IMG/VR virus record: IMGVR_UViG_3300000313_000157
Location: 1-37,416 of that record
Reading direction: 5' to 3' (one strand)
Length of the DNA: 37,416 nt
Source: a virus
The position numbers and the translations under genes are program-made. Each line of letters starts with the position of its first letter. The first letter of the stretch is position 1. Below are positions 7,706-15,140 of the stretch, piece by piece. The notes under the pieces were generated by a model. It searched no databases, had not been told where the DNA came from, and worked only from the letters and a program-made list of their open reading frames with translations.

Positions 7706-9241
7706 ATGTTTGAATTTAAAGACATCCTTGCCGGAGTACTGTCCACTCTGGGCATAAAAAGCTTTGCAAAAGACGACAAAGGTAATTCCATTCTTTCCGC
7801 CGATCAAAAAACTAAATTGACCGAAAAATGGGGTGACAAATTCGTTGCTGAGTTTGCTCAGCAGCTATCAGCGACACAAGAAGAAAAAGGCGCAATCGCA
7901 GAAACAGAGCTGCAAGTCGCTATGGCTGGACTACAAGCACAAAATAAAGCAAATGCAGAAGAGCTCAAAGAGTTAAAAGACAAACTAGCAGCTGCCGATC
8001 AAAAAGAAAAGAAACTGCAAGCTTCAATCACAGAGAAAGAAGGCCAAATTACTAAATTAAGTAAAGAGCCTGGGAGTGACGATGGTAAAGAAGTAACCGG
8101 TGAAAACAAAAAGAACATGGGTAAGACACAATTCAAGCCTGATATGTCCATAGAAATGAATCAGTTCTATAACGACAAATATTATGGCAAAGCCAGTGGC
8201 GAGTATTCAGGCAACACAACTGTTGATACACAAAAGTTGCAAACCGAGTTCGGCAAATATGTGAACTCTGAAAAGTTAGAGGTCATTCAAAGAATGTTGA
8301 TTAAAACAACTTCTACGGCATTAATGTCAACCATTATGACTGAGAAGACCGAGGTACGTGCCATTACAGGTGAAATAAAATCAGTGTTGCAACAGTTCAT
8401 ACCGCATTGGACGCCCAAATCAAAGGCGACTTTTACTCCGTTAACCATCAAGAATTTTAAGTGTAAAATCAACCAATCTATTATACCATCAGATATAATG
8501 GAACAGATTCTTGGATATTTGTATGATGAAAACCTTAAGCCGGAAGATATGCCAATTGTAAAATACATTTTGTTTCAATTGGTGTTCCCAAAATTAGATG
8601 AAGACCGTGAAACGGCTTTGGCAACAGGTTATTATAAAGAGAATAAGGTTGATGAAAACGGCAAATACAGTGCTTCCGATGCGACATCAGCTTTGGATGG
8701 TTATCTTACAATCTTGTCTCGAGAGAAATTAAACGCAGACACAGCCGTCAATTTCTTTGACCCCAAAGCTACAATTACTCAAGATAATATACTTGATGTC
8801 TTTGATGCCTATGCTGATAGTATCAAACCGGTATACCAGGGTTCAGGCTTACCTGTCTCAATAGACCCAAATTTGTTGTTGATGTATCAACGTGCTTATC
8901 GCAAAAAATATCCAAATACAAAAAATGAAGATGGTGCGAAAACTTCAATTGATTTCACCAAATTCAACTTCGAGCCTGTTGAAGGTATGCGCGGTACAGG
9001 ATGCTTCTTTGCCACTCCAAAAGAGAACTGGAAGCATTTAATGAGCCAAGACCCACAAAGTGCAAAAGTATGGATGGCTACCGTTGATTATGAAGCTCGC
9101 ATCTATGCAGAATATTGGGAGGCTACAGGTTTTTGGTTGGCTGATGCTATTTTCGCTTATATCAGCGATTCGCAGCTTACAGCTTACAAAACGGCTGCTG
9201 GTATTGCTGCTGCTGCAAAATCAGCTGCTACAGGTGACTAA
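7706..9241 (+). CDS. Major capsid protein with fused scaffold-like N-terminus
   Basis: A 511-residue protein. Residues about 57-120 are a highly charged heptad-rich coiled coil (EELKELKDKLAAADQKEKK region), followed by a flexible Gly/Asp/Lys linker to about residue 140. The C-terminal 370 residues form the globular part. This layout matches HK97-type capsid proteins that carry an N-terminal delta domain as built-in scaffold, removed by the adjacent protease. Cleavage probably falls in the linker around residues 122-145; the exact site is not visible. Gene order (protease, capsid, small virion protein) supports the call. The fold itself is not proven from sequence. Confidence 0.75.
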   Translation: MFEFKDILAGVLSTLGIKSFAKDDKGNSILSADQKTKLTEKWGDKFVAEFAQQLSATQEEKGAIAETELQVAMAGLQAQNKANAEELKELKDKLAAADQKEKKLQASITEKEGQITKLSKEPGSDDGKEVTGENKKNMGKTQFKPDMSIEMNQFYNDKYYGKASGEYSGNTTVDTQKLQTEFGKYVNSEKLEVIQRMLIKTTSTALMSTIMTEKTEVRAITGEIKSVLQQFIPHWTPKSKATFTPLTIKNFKCKINQSIIPSDIMEQILGYLYDENLKPEDMPIVKYILFQLVFPKLDEDRETALATGYYKENKVDENGKYSASDATSALDGYLTILSREKLNADTAVNFFDPKATITQDNILDVFDAYADSIKPVYQGSGLPVSIDPNLLLMYQRAYRKKYPNTKNEDGAKTSIDFTKFNFEPVEGMRGTGCFFATPKENWKHLMSQDPQSAKVWMATVDYEARIYAEYWEATGFWLADAIFAYISDSQLTAYKTAAGIAAAAKSAATGD

Positions 9242-9273
9242 TTAATTAACATAAATCATAGGAGATAAAAATT

Positions 9274-9927
9274 ATGGCAGATACTAATCCAAGTTACGCT
9301 TTTGTCAGCGTACCTAAAAAGTCGAACAACGCAGGACGTCCGACAGAGAAAAAAAGATACATTGTATTAATCCGTTTGCAAGACCTGAAAACGTTCACAA
9401 AAGATGCGAAGAATGTACGAGTGACAGCACTTGCACTAAATGGTACAGCAAAGCCGATAGGCTTATATTGTACGGCATCAACCATTAACGGCAAAGACAG
9501 TGTTGATGGTGACGATGATGCACGTGGTTTTGTTCATGACTTGACTTTTGATCATCCCGGTAGCAATACCGAAATTCAAGAGTTCAAAGAGGCAAATGTC
9601 AATGAACCGTTAATCGCACTCGTGGGTGATTGTACTGAAGATGATTTTACAGTCTTCGGAACTCCTGAAGCTCCTTTATCTATGACTAAGGCTGATCAGG
9701 AGGATTCTAAAGATAAGAAAAACAACTCATTTGAGTTTAAAAACACTTATCGCACAGCACCATTGGGCAAGATGGCTCAATCATTAGTACCGATAACCGA
9801 CAGCGACGCTGTAAACACGGCCCTTGGGTTGACAGCAGCAGCTGCACCGGCAGCTAATGCATCGTCTAACCAGGCTAGCACTTCAGGTGATGCAACGTCT
9901 GGCAATTTCGATGGAGGTAAAATCTGA
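9274..9927 (+). CDS. Virion structural protein following the capsid gene
   Basis: A 217-residue protein, beta-rich to about residue 180, then a low-complexity Ala/Ser/Asn/Gly tail (AAAAPAANASSNQASTSGD). It starts 32 bases after the capsid gene, with GGAG at 9261-9264 ahead of the ATG, and ends the P1 operon just before a terminator. Small beta-rich proteins in this slot are usually head decoration proteins or tail-tube subunits. The flexible tail would suit a surface-exposed decoration protein. The family is not recognised, so the role is inferred from position. Confidence 0.55.
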   Translation: MADTNPSYAFVSVPKKSNNAGRPTEKKRYIVLIRLQDLKTFTKDAKNVRVTALALNGTAKPIGLYCTASTINGKDSVDGDDDARGFVHDLTFDHPGSNTEIQEFKEANVNEPLIALVGDCTEDDFTVFGTPEAPLSMTKADQEDSKDKKNNSFEFKNTYRTAPLGKMAQSLVPITDSDAVNTALGLTAAAAPAANASSNQASTSGDATSGNFDGGKI

Positions 9928-9956
9928 TAAAACCACAAAATTAAATTTTACTTACA

Positions 9957-9987
9957 AAGGGTGATGCGCAATGCACCACCCTTTTTT
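9957..9987 (+). terminator. Intrinsic terminator of the capsid operon
   Basis: Stem AAGGGTG-a-TGC (9957-9967), five-base loop, GCA-c-CACCCTT (9973-9983), then a T run to 9987. The outer seven pairs are perfect, followed by one mismatch and three more pairs. It ends the protease-capsid unit and sits two bases before promoter P2. Confidence 0.85.
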
Positions 9988-9989
9988 AT

Positions 9990-10024
9990 GTCCTTTTCCC
10001 TGTAAAGAATGATAAATACCTTTG
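9990..10024 (+). promoter_or_regulatory. Candidate phage late promoter P2
   Basis: GTCCTTTT (9990-9997), a 19-base spacer and TACCTTTG (10017-10024), the same geometry as P1, P3 and P4. It lies directly behind the capsid-operon terminator and 25 bases before the ATG at 10050. It would drive the terminase unit. Confidence 0.75.
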
Positions 10025-10049
10025 TTGCATAACATTAAAACATAAAAAG

Positions 10050-10751
10050 ATGATAGAATTAAAAGATCAAATGACGGTGGTAATTCTGCATAAGAATCAC
10101 CACTTACGCACGAGCCAATTGATATATTTATTGCGTTCGCTTGACAACATTATAGGCGTGGACTTTAAACCGGTGGTAATCGGCGACAAAGTACCTGAGA
10201 ATTTGACGGTTGACAATATTGTTACGACACAAGAACACCCGGCACATGCCATCAGTGAGGCCATTAAGAATAATCCGGACCTGTTTAATCAGGATTTGAT
10301 CATTATGTCTGATGATATGCTTATCATCAATAAGTGCATGATCAGTACAATTCTTCTACCAAAATACAATGAATTTGAGCAGGGCAAATCGTCACATACG
10401 CCGTTTTACGCAAGAAAAGAAATGTTTACCGGGATTACTCCCGAAAATATAAAATCCTGCCCGGTACTCGAGACCTTGACACAAAAGATGTTATCTATTC
10501 CTGAAGCAATGCTTACTCCTGTTGATTTCAGAGTACCACCATTTTTAGGAAATTTCGTTTCAGCATCCCCGGATATGAAACGAGTAAAAGAACGTGCAGG
10601 TAATCGCTTTTTCTTCCACATTAGTGATGATTCGTTCCCTGCTTTAGAACCATTTCTTGCAAAATACTTCCCGACACCAGGCAAATACGAAACGGATATA
10701 AAAAAAGTGGATGATAAAAAGCCGACTAAACAAGATCAAGGCGGTGACTGA
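10050..10751 (+). CDS. Putative GT-A/Stealth-like sugar or sugar-phosphate transferase
   Basis: A 233-residue protein whose plan resembles a short nucleotide-sugar transferase. An N-terminal TVVILHKNHHLRTSQLIYLLRSL region precedes VVIGDKVPENL and TQEHPAHAISEAI. The hydrophobic strand QDLIIMSDDML (S87-D88-D89-M90) follows and recalls the DxD-type metal site and the NDDMF motif of Stealth-type capsule phosphotransferases. The C-terminal 30 residues are charged and probably disordered. It is first in the terminase operon, so it may modify a virion or host-surface component. The family call is tentative. Confidence 0.45.
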   Translation: MIELKDQMTVVILHKNHHLRTSQLIYLLRSLDNIIGVDFKPVVIGDKVPENLTVDNIVTTQEHPAHAISEAIKNNPDLFNQDLIIMSDDMLIINKCMISTILLPKYNEFEQGKSSHTPFYARKEMFTGITPENIKSCPVLETLTQKMLSIPEAMLTPVDFRVPPFLGNFVSASPDMKRVKERAGNRFFFHISDDSFPALEPFLAKYFPTPGKYETDIKKVDDKKPTKQDQGGD

Positions 10752-10784
10752 AGAGCACACGGGTTTCGGGAGGAGTTCCCATTC

Positions 10785-11216
10785 TTGAATGATCCGGGCA
10801 CTCCTCCGGAACTCGAAGCCTTAGTAACACGTAAATTCACGTGTTACTATCAATATAAGCAGCTCCATGAAAAACTGTTTAGCGCAACGAATGATGAATG
10901 TACAGAGGTAGCAGCCGAACTGATTGATGCCTACATTGAGAACCGTGTCATTTATGATGAATTAGAATATTATCGGGTGTCCGGCAAAGTATTAGGCAAG
11001 CATCCTATATTCAGACAATTCACTCGCAACAAAGAGATCAATTCAATGTCAGCAAAAGAATTATGCCATGAGCAAAAAAAGCTGATGAATAATATTTGGC
11101 GAGTGAATAACGAGATGAAAAAAGAGGATAAACCACATTTGTACGCTGCACGCAAAGTGAAGCTTGAGCAATACGAGCGTGATCTTGCGTTGATAAATAA
11201 ATTATTGAACGATTAG
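10785..11216 (+). CDS. Helical hypothetical protein (TTG start)
   Basis: A 143-residue, highly charged helical protein. The proposed start is TTG at 10785, preceded by GGGAGGAG at 10768-10775, an unusually strong Shine-Dalgarno for this window. It is in the same frame as the upstream gene, with only the TGA at 10749-10751 and no other stop between them, so an extended readthrough product is formally possible. The C-terminal half (SAKELCHEQKKLMNNIWRVN onward) is probably coiled. The stop overlaps the GTG of the next gene by one base. No family is recognised. Confidence 0.55.
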   Translation: MNDPGTPPELEALVTRKFTCYYQYKQLHEKLFSATNDECTEVAAELIDAYIENRVIYDELEYYRVSGKVLGKHPIFRQFTRNKEINSMSAKELCHEQKKLMNNIWRVNNEMKKEDKPHLYAARKVKLEQYERDLALINKLLND

Positions 11217-11785
11217 TGAGAAAATATTTCCATATCAGCGAGTTGCAACAACAGATGCAACGCGCTTGGTCAGAATCAGAGGCGTATGAGCGCATGTACA
11301 CGTTCAAGCTAAACAACTTAAAAGAACTCATAGGTAGACTACCGAATGAAAACGAGGCTTTTTTCATTGAAACGAAAAAAAGCTTTTCCGCTTTCACTTT
11401 CATAGTCTACCTTATGAAACATTCGGGGGTGATTCATCACCTCTATATTGCGACTTATTCAACCAATGAGCGCATCATTAAATCGATTGTAAAATGGCAC
11501 GAACAAAACAAGATAGAACACATTCATCTATTTATCGCTGAGAACATTCGTAATCGTATGCCGGCAGTGTACGAAAAGCTACTGAAGCTCGAGGCTGATG
11601 GTGTGATATCGCTCACCTTTGCCTGGTCTCATAAAAAAGTAACGGCCATCCATACGGATGACGGCTATTTTGTGGTTGAAGGCTCCGGCAATTACGGTGA
11701 AAATGCAATGATAGAGAACTATGTATTCATAAAAAGCAAACGCATATATGACTTCAGAACACGACTTAACGAGGTGGGAGAATAA
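11216..11785 (+). CDS. Phospholipase D-like (PLDc-type) protein
   Basis: A 189-residue protein with the C-terminal signature of a PLD-like domain: SHKKVTAIHTDDGYFVVEGS with H139 and K141, followed by GSGN (156-159) and an IENY segment. Phages often carry one such domain beside the terminase genes; the superfamily includes nucleases acting on phosphodiesters. The canonical HxKx4D aspartate position is H146 here, with D148/D149 slightly displaced, so activity is uncertain. It starts with GTG overlapping the previous stop and overlaps the next gene by 38 bases. A role in DNA end processing during packaging is inference. Confidence 0.6.
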   Translation: MRKYFHISELQQQMQRAWSESEAYERMYTFKLNNLKELIGRLPNENEAFFIETKKSFSAFTFIVYLMKHSGVIHHLYIATYSTNERIIKSIVKWHEQNKIEHIHLFIAENIRNRMPAVYEKLLKLEADGVISLTFAWSHKKVTAIHTDDGYFVVEGSGNYGENAMIENYVFIKSKRIYDFRTRLNEVGE

Positions 11786-12116
11786 CCAAGGTTTCGCACC
11801 GGCATGGTTTGATGAAATTTCAAAGCATTGGGACGAATACGAGAAGCTGGCCGCATTAAATTATACACCGGCTGACATTGCAATGTACTTTGATGTGCCG
11901 ATCAGTGAGTTTGAGCATTTCTTTTCGATGATAAACTCACCGCTCAAATATCATTATGACCGTGGCCCTCTTTTGCAAAAAGCACAAGAAGGCATGTCGA
12001 TGTTGCGCGATGCGTCAACAGGTGAGAATGTGGTACAGGCACAACGCCTTGACTCTGCACGAAAATGTACAGACTATAAAAATGCGCTGGATGAAATTCT
12101 ATTTTACGATGATTGA
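11748..12116 (+). CDS. Candidate terminase small subunit
   Basis: A 122-residue helical protein with a helix-turn-helix-like stretch (KLAALNYTPADIAMYFDVPISEFEHFF, about residues 33-59). A region like the oligomerisation part of small terminases follows (LLQKAQEGMSMLRDASTGENVVQAQRLDSARK). Small terminase recognises phage DNA and hands it to the large subunit. It sits one gene ahead of the large terminase, and the intervening gene is also a possible small subunit. It overlaps the PLD-like gene by 38 bases. Confidence 0.6.
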   Translation: MTSEHDLTRWENNQGFAPAWFDEISKHWDEYEKLAALNYTPADIAMYFDVPISEFEHFFSMINSPLKYHYDRGPLLQKAQEGMSMLRDASTGENVVQAQRLDSARKCTDYKNALDEILFYDD

Positions 12117-12118
12117 TC

Positions 12119-12742
12119 ATGTTTGAAAAAAGCTATTTTGAAGATTTGCAAGATTATTTGCAATCGTCCAATAAAGATGATTTGGATGGTGAACGATTGG
12201 ATTATTATAACGCCTTATACACGATGATTGGGTTAAACAGAAAGTATTCGCGTGACAATGCTGTTCGTACGTTTATGCACCCGCCATTTAATTGCACCAG
12301 GCGCATCGCCCGTCGTTTGTATGATGAAGCAGTCAGCCTGTTTTTTGAGTGCGATAATATATCCAATAAGGCACACCGCAACATGATGTTTCAACAACTT
12401 CAGGCCGCGGCATTAGTTGTACTAAAAACGGCTCGCTCGGCTAAAGATATGGAGGTGTACGGCAAGTTGATGAAACAGGCATCCGATATCAAAGGACTTG
12501 ATAAGCCGGATGAAGAAGAACGTGAATTGCCACCACATAAACCGATTACCGTGTGGACATTAGACCCCGAACAAGTGGGATTACCTAGTGAAGACCGCAA
12601 GCTGTTGGCTGCTCAAATTGATGATATACCGGATATCTCCGTTTCAGACAAAGAACGTTTGAAACGTGAATCCATGGCTAAAGCAATTGACATAACTGAA
12701 ATTTTAGATGACACAGAAACAAAAACTAAAGATATCGACTGA
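12119..12742 (+). CDS. Terminase-associated hypothetical protein
   Basis: A 207-residue helical protein starting at the ATG at 12119, two bases after the previous stop (a TTG at 12113 is an alternative). The N-terminal half (NRKYSRDNAVRTFMHPPFN, then RRIARRLYDEAVSLF) is basic and could bind DNA. The C-terminal half is acidic and Pro-containing (EERELPPHKP). It overlaps the large terminase gene by 35 bases, a sign of coupling. It may be a packaging cofactor or the true small terminase; the family is not recognised. Confidence 0.5.
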   Translation: MFEKSYFEDLQDYLQSSNKDDLDGERLDYYNALYTMIGLNRKYSRDNAVRTFMHPPFNCTRRIARRLYDEAVSLFFECDNISNKAHRNMMFQQLQAAALVVLKTARSAKDMEVYGKLMKQASDIKGLDKPDEEERELPPHKPITVWTLDPEQVGLPSEDRKLLAAQIDDIPDISVSDKERLKRESMAKAIDITEILDDTETKTKDID

Positions 12743-14447
12743 AAAGGTTGATTTGCGTTGGGCGAATTGGTGGGCACAGCTTGTATGTATGATGATGCCT
12801 GCTAGTTTGTATGCCATTGCCGGGCGTGGTACAGGTAAAACCGTTACCATCTTAGCCAATAGGCTTATAGAGATGATGTATGATCTCCCTGGTGCACCTA
12901 TCGTGTGGGCTGCTGATACTTTTTCAGATTTACATAAAAATATTATTCCTTCACTGCTTGACGGTCTGGTGATGCTAGGCATGCAAGAGGATAGAGATTT
13001 TGTGATGAACAGAATTCCACCTCTTGTCTGGCGTGATCGTATGTACAACAAACGTAGAGATTTCAAGCAGACACTTGTGTTTGCAAATGGCTTCAATGTA
13101 ACGTTTGTTTCATTGGATCGTCCGGCTATCGGTGCCGGCGCATCTTATGTGGCTATATTCGGCGATGAAGTAAAATATTTCTCGGAAGAAAAAATAACCA
13201 ACTTACTTAAAGCCGTCCGCGGTTTCCGTGCTAAATATGGTGATTCGCCCTGGTATCGTTCACGCACATTCACAACCGATATGCCGAACGAAAACCACAT
13301 CGGTGAAGATTCATGGATTCTTAAAATGGGCAAGCACAACAACAAAGAGAAACTCTTACTTAATATTCGTTGTTCCTTTGTCTATAATCAAACGAAACAG
13401 GTATATTCTGCCTATCATCAAGAGTATGAAGCTGCACTCGAGAAACGCCGGCAACGGATCATTTCGGATGCAGACTTTAACCGTATACAGCGCAAGCATG
13501 AGAATGCTTACAAGAATATGGAACGCTGGCGCAAACGGTGGGATAAGACACGTATAGGTCTTACATTCTTCACAATGGTTTCATCGTATGTCAATGCTGA
13601 TATCCTCGGGGCTGATTGGTTCAGTGATGAGATTACTGCTGCACTAGAGGGTATGACTGCCAATGTATTAAGTATTATACCTAAGATCGAGGCAAACAGA
13701 CTGTTCTACCCTAACCTTTCTGAAGAACATTTCTATGCTGATGGATTCCTTAATGAAGTGATAGATAAGCACCCGTACGGCTGGCAAGAGACGTGTGAGG
13801 TATTGCGTTACTTAAACAGGCGAGCACCTTTGGAGGCTGGTATGGATGCAGGTAACATGCTTTCGATGGTATTCGGTCAACGCCTTGGGCATGACTGTTA
13901 CATACTCAAGGAGCTTTATTCATTGCCTCCTGCGGGTGTAAGACAGTTGGCAGACGAGTTCATCAGTTACTTCAAACCGATGAGTTCTAAGGTGCTCATG
14001 CTGCACTATGACAGGAGTATGAACAACTACCATAGAAGTGAAGCAGATATGGCTACACAGATTAAAAAGAATATTGAGCGTGATGCGGATGGCAGACCAA
14101 CCGGATGGCATGTGATACTGTTGTCTAAAGGACAGGGCAACCTGGGCAGCAATACAGAGTACCGCCTATTCATGGACTTGCTTAGTGGTAACTTATCCAA
14201 TAGATTGTTTAGGTTGCATATTGACCGCCACAACTGTGCAAATCTCAAGTCTGAAATGGAGGTGACTAAAACTAAATTGGCGGGTAGCGCAAATGGTTCT
14301 AATGTAATCGTTAAACAAAAGACGGGTGATAAATTACCGCTTGCACGCTTGGGCAAAGAGTCTACCAACTTAACGGATGCTCTCAAGTATTTCATTATGC
14401 GCAAGGAATGGATGTACCTATGGGAGCACATGGGTACGGCACAATAA
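12708..14447 (+). CDS. terL: Terminase large subunit
   Basis: A 579-residue packaging motor. The N-terminal ATPase has Walker A AGRGTGKT (residues 38-45) and Walker B YVAIFGDE with D153 and E154. The C-terminal nuclease shows acidic positions expected of an RNase H-like fold: GMDAGN with D380, LHYDRSM with D435, and a late TDALKYF. It moves DNA into the prohead and cuts concatemers. It ends the P2 operon, 37 bases before a terminator. In most HK97-like phages the portal gene follows directly; here about 6.3 kb of accessory DNA separates them. Confidence 0.88.
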   Translation: MTQKQKLKISTEKVDLRWANWWAQLVCMMMPASLYAIAGRGTGKTVTILANRLIEMMYDLPGAPIVWAADTFSDLHKNIIPSLLDGLVMLGMQEDRDFVMNRIPPLVWRDRMYNKRRDFKQTLVFANGFNVTFVSLDRPAIGAGASYVAIFGDEVKYFSEEKITNLLKAVRGFRAKYGDSPWYRSRTFTTDMPNENHIGEDSWILKMGKHNNKEKLLLNIRCSFVYNQTKQVYSAYHQEYEAALEKRRQRIISDADFNRIQRKHENAYKNMERWRKRWDKTRIGLTFFTMVSSYVNADILGADWFSDEITAALEGMTANVLSIIPKIEANRLFYPNLSEEHFYADGFLNEVIDKHPYGWQETCEVLRYLNRRAPLEAGMDAGNMLSMVFGQRLGHDCYILKELYSLPPAGVRQLADEFISYFKPMSSKVLMLHYDRSMNNYHRSEADMATQIKKNIERDADGRPTGWHVILLSKGQGNLGSNTEYRLFMDLLSGNLSNRLFRLHIDRHNCANLKSEMEVTKTKLAGSANGSNVIVKQKTGDKLPLARLGKESTNLTDALKYFIMRKEWMYLWEHMGTAQ

Positions 14448-14484
14448 TAGACCTTTTCCACTTATAAAATACCTGTATTGATGG

Positions 14485-14510
14485 GCGTCGTAGTGATACG
14501 GCGCTTTTTT
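14485..14510 (+). terminator. Intrinsic terminator after the large terminase
   Basis: Stem GCGTCGTA (14485-14492), GTGA loop, TACGGCGC (14497-14504), eight pairs with one G-T wobble, then six T residues (14505-14510). It closes the P2 transcription unit. Confidence 0.88.
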
Positions 14511-14763
14511 AATGCCAGGTCGCTAGTAGGTGGGATTTTAAGCGAATTCACCAATATTTTAGTGTGTTTTGACTCCAAATCACATTTCTTAACAATTTAA
14601 AAGGCTTGCAATTGCAATCGACCGGAGGCGCGGTTCGGGCATCACTTCGTTAGCACGGCACTCGTTTTTCAAACTCGATGCCGTAAATTGCTCATATATA
14701 AGCATTTATTAATATTTTGGCTGTTTTTCCTGTCTAAACAAGCCCTTTTTTAACACGATGGGA

Positions 14764-14828
14764 CCCGCAAAAGGTTGAATTTTTCATGAATTGACTTATA
14801 AAGAGGAATAAATTCGACCTTTTGCGGG
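14764..14828. repeat. 19-base inverted repeat
   Basis: CCCGCAAAAGGTTGAATTT (14764-14782) pairs with AAATTCGACCTTTTGCGGG (14810-14828) with a single G-T wobble around a 27-base loop. There is no T run after it and no target-site duplication around it, so it is neither a normal terminator nor a clear transposon remnant. It could be a structured RNA stem or a binding site for a dimeric protein. Confidence 0.75.
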
Positions 14829-15019
14829 GATATCGGTATCAACCACGCATGGTTGATGGTACGTGTCTATTCATTCTCTTTTTCCGAATATTGCATAGAA
14901 GATGAAAAGAACATTTAGGTCTTAGCACGCCACAGCTAACAGACTTAATCATAGCCATGCATCTCTCAAAATATTTTTATAACTTAAACTAGCCAATCTT
15001 TAACTGCACTCTTCATCAG

Positions 15020-15082
15020 ATTGAAAGAATATAATTTGACAGTTTTTTATATTTCAACTTTTTACTGTCAAAGACTTTCAAT
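15020..15082. terminator. Nested inverted repeat downstream of the R-M operon
   Basis: ATTGAAAG (15020-15027) with CTTTCAAT (15075-15082) encloses TTTGACAGT (15035-15043) with ACTGTCAAA (15064-15072); all arms match perfectly. The repeat lies about 60 bases beyond the stop of the minus-strand endonuclease gene. It may act as transcript end or 3' stabiliser for that operon. The spacer has T/A runs, but no clean T tract follows the outer stem on the minus strand. Confidence 0.5.
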
Positions 15083-15140
15083 TCACTAACACGGAAATAA
15101 AAATTACGATAAATATCAAATTCTACTCACCAATCTTCAT

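Larger units (their letters stand above)
14511..15140. other. Noncoding, hairpin-rich interval between terL and the R-M operon
   Basis: About 630 bases with no credible gene on either strand but several inverted repeats. These are a 12-base palindrome TTGCAATTGCAA (14606-14617); a hairpin ACGGCA(c)TCG with CGA-TGCCGT (14655-14684); a 19-base arm pair (14764-14782/14810-14828); ATCAACCA-CGCA-TGGTTGAT (14838-14857); and a nested pair at 15020-15082. No tRNA, Bacteroidetes-type promoter or attachment site was recognised. It may hold a structured RNA, remnants of an insertion, or protein-binding sites. Confidence 0.5.

Noticed and set aside
14620-14690. tRNA-like sequence (GGTTCGGGCATC resembling a T arm)
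   Set aside because: No acceptor stem, D arm or anticodon arm could be folded around it.
14764-14828. 19-base inverted repeat as a MITE or insertion-sequence remnant
   Set aside because: No target-site duplication, no transposase fragment and only a 27-base interior.
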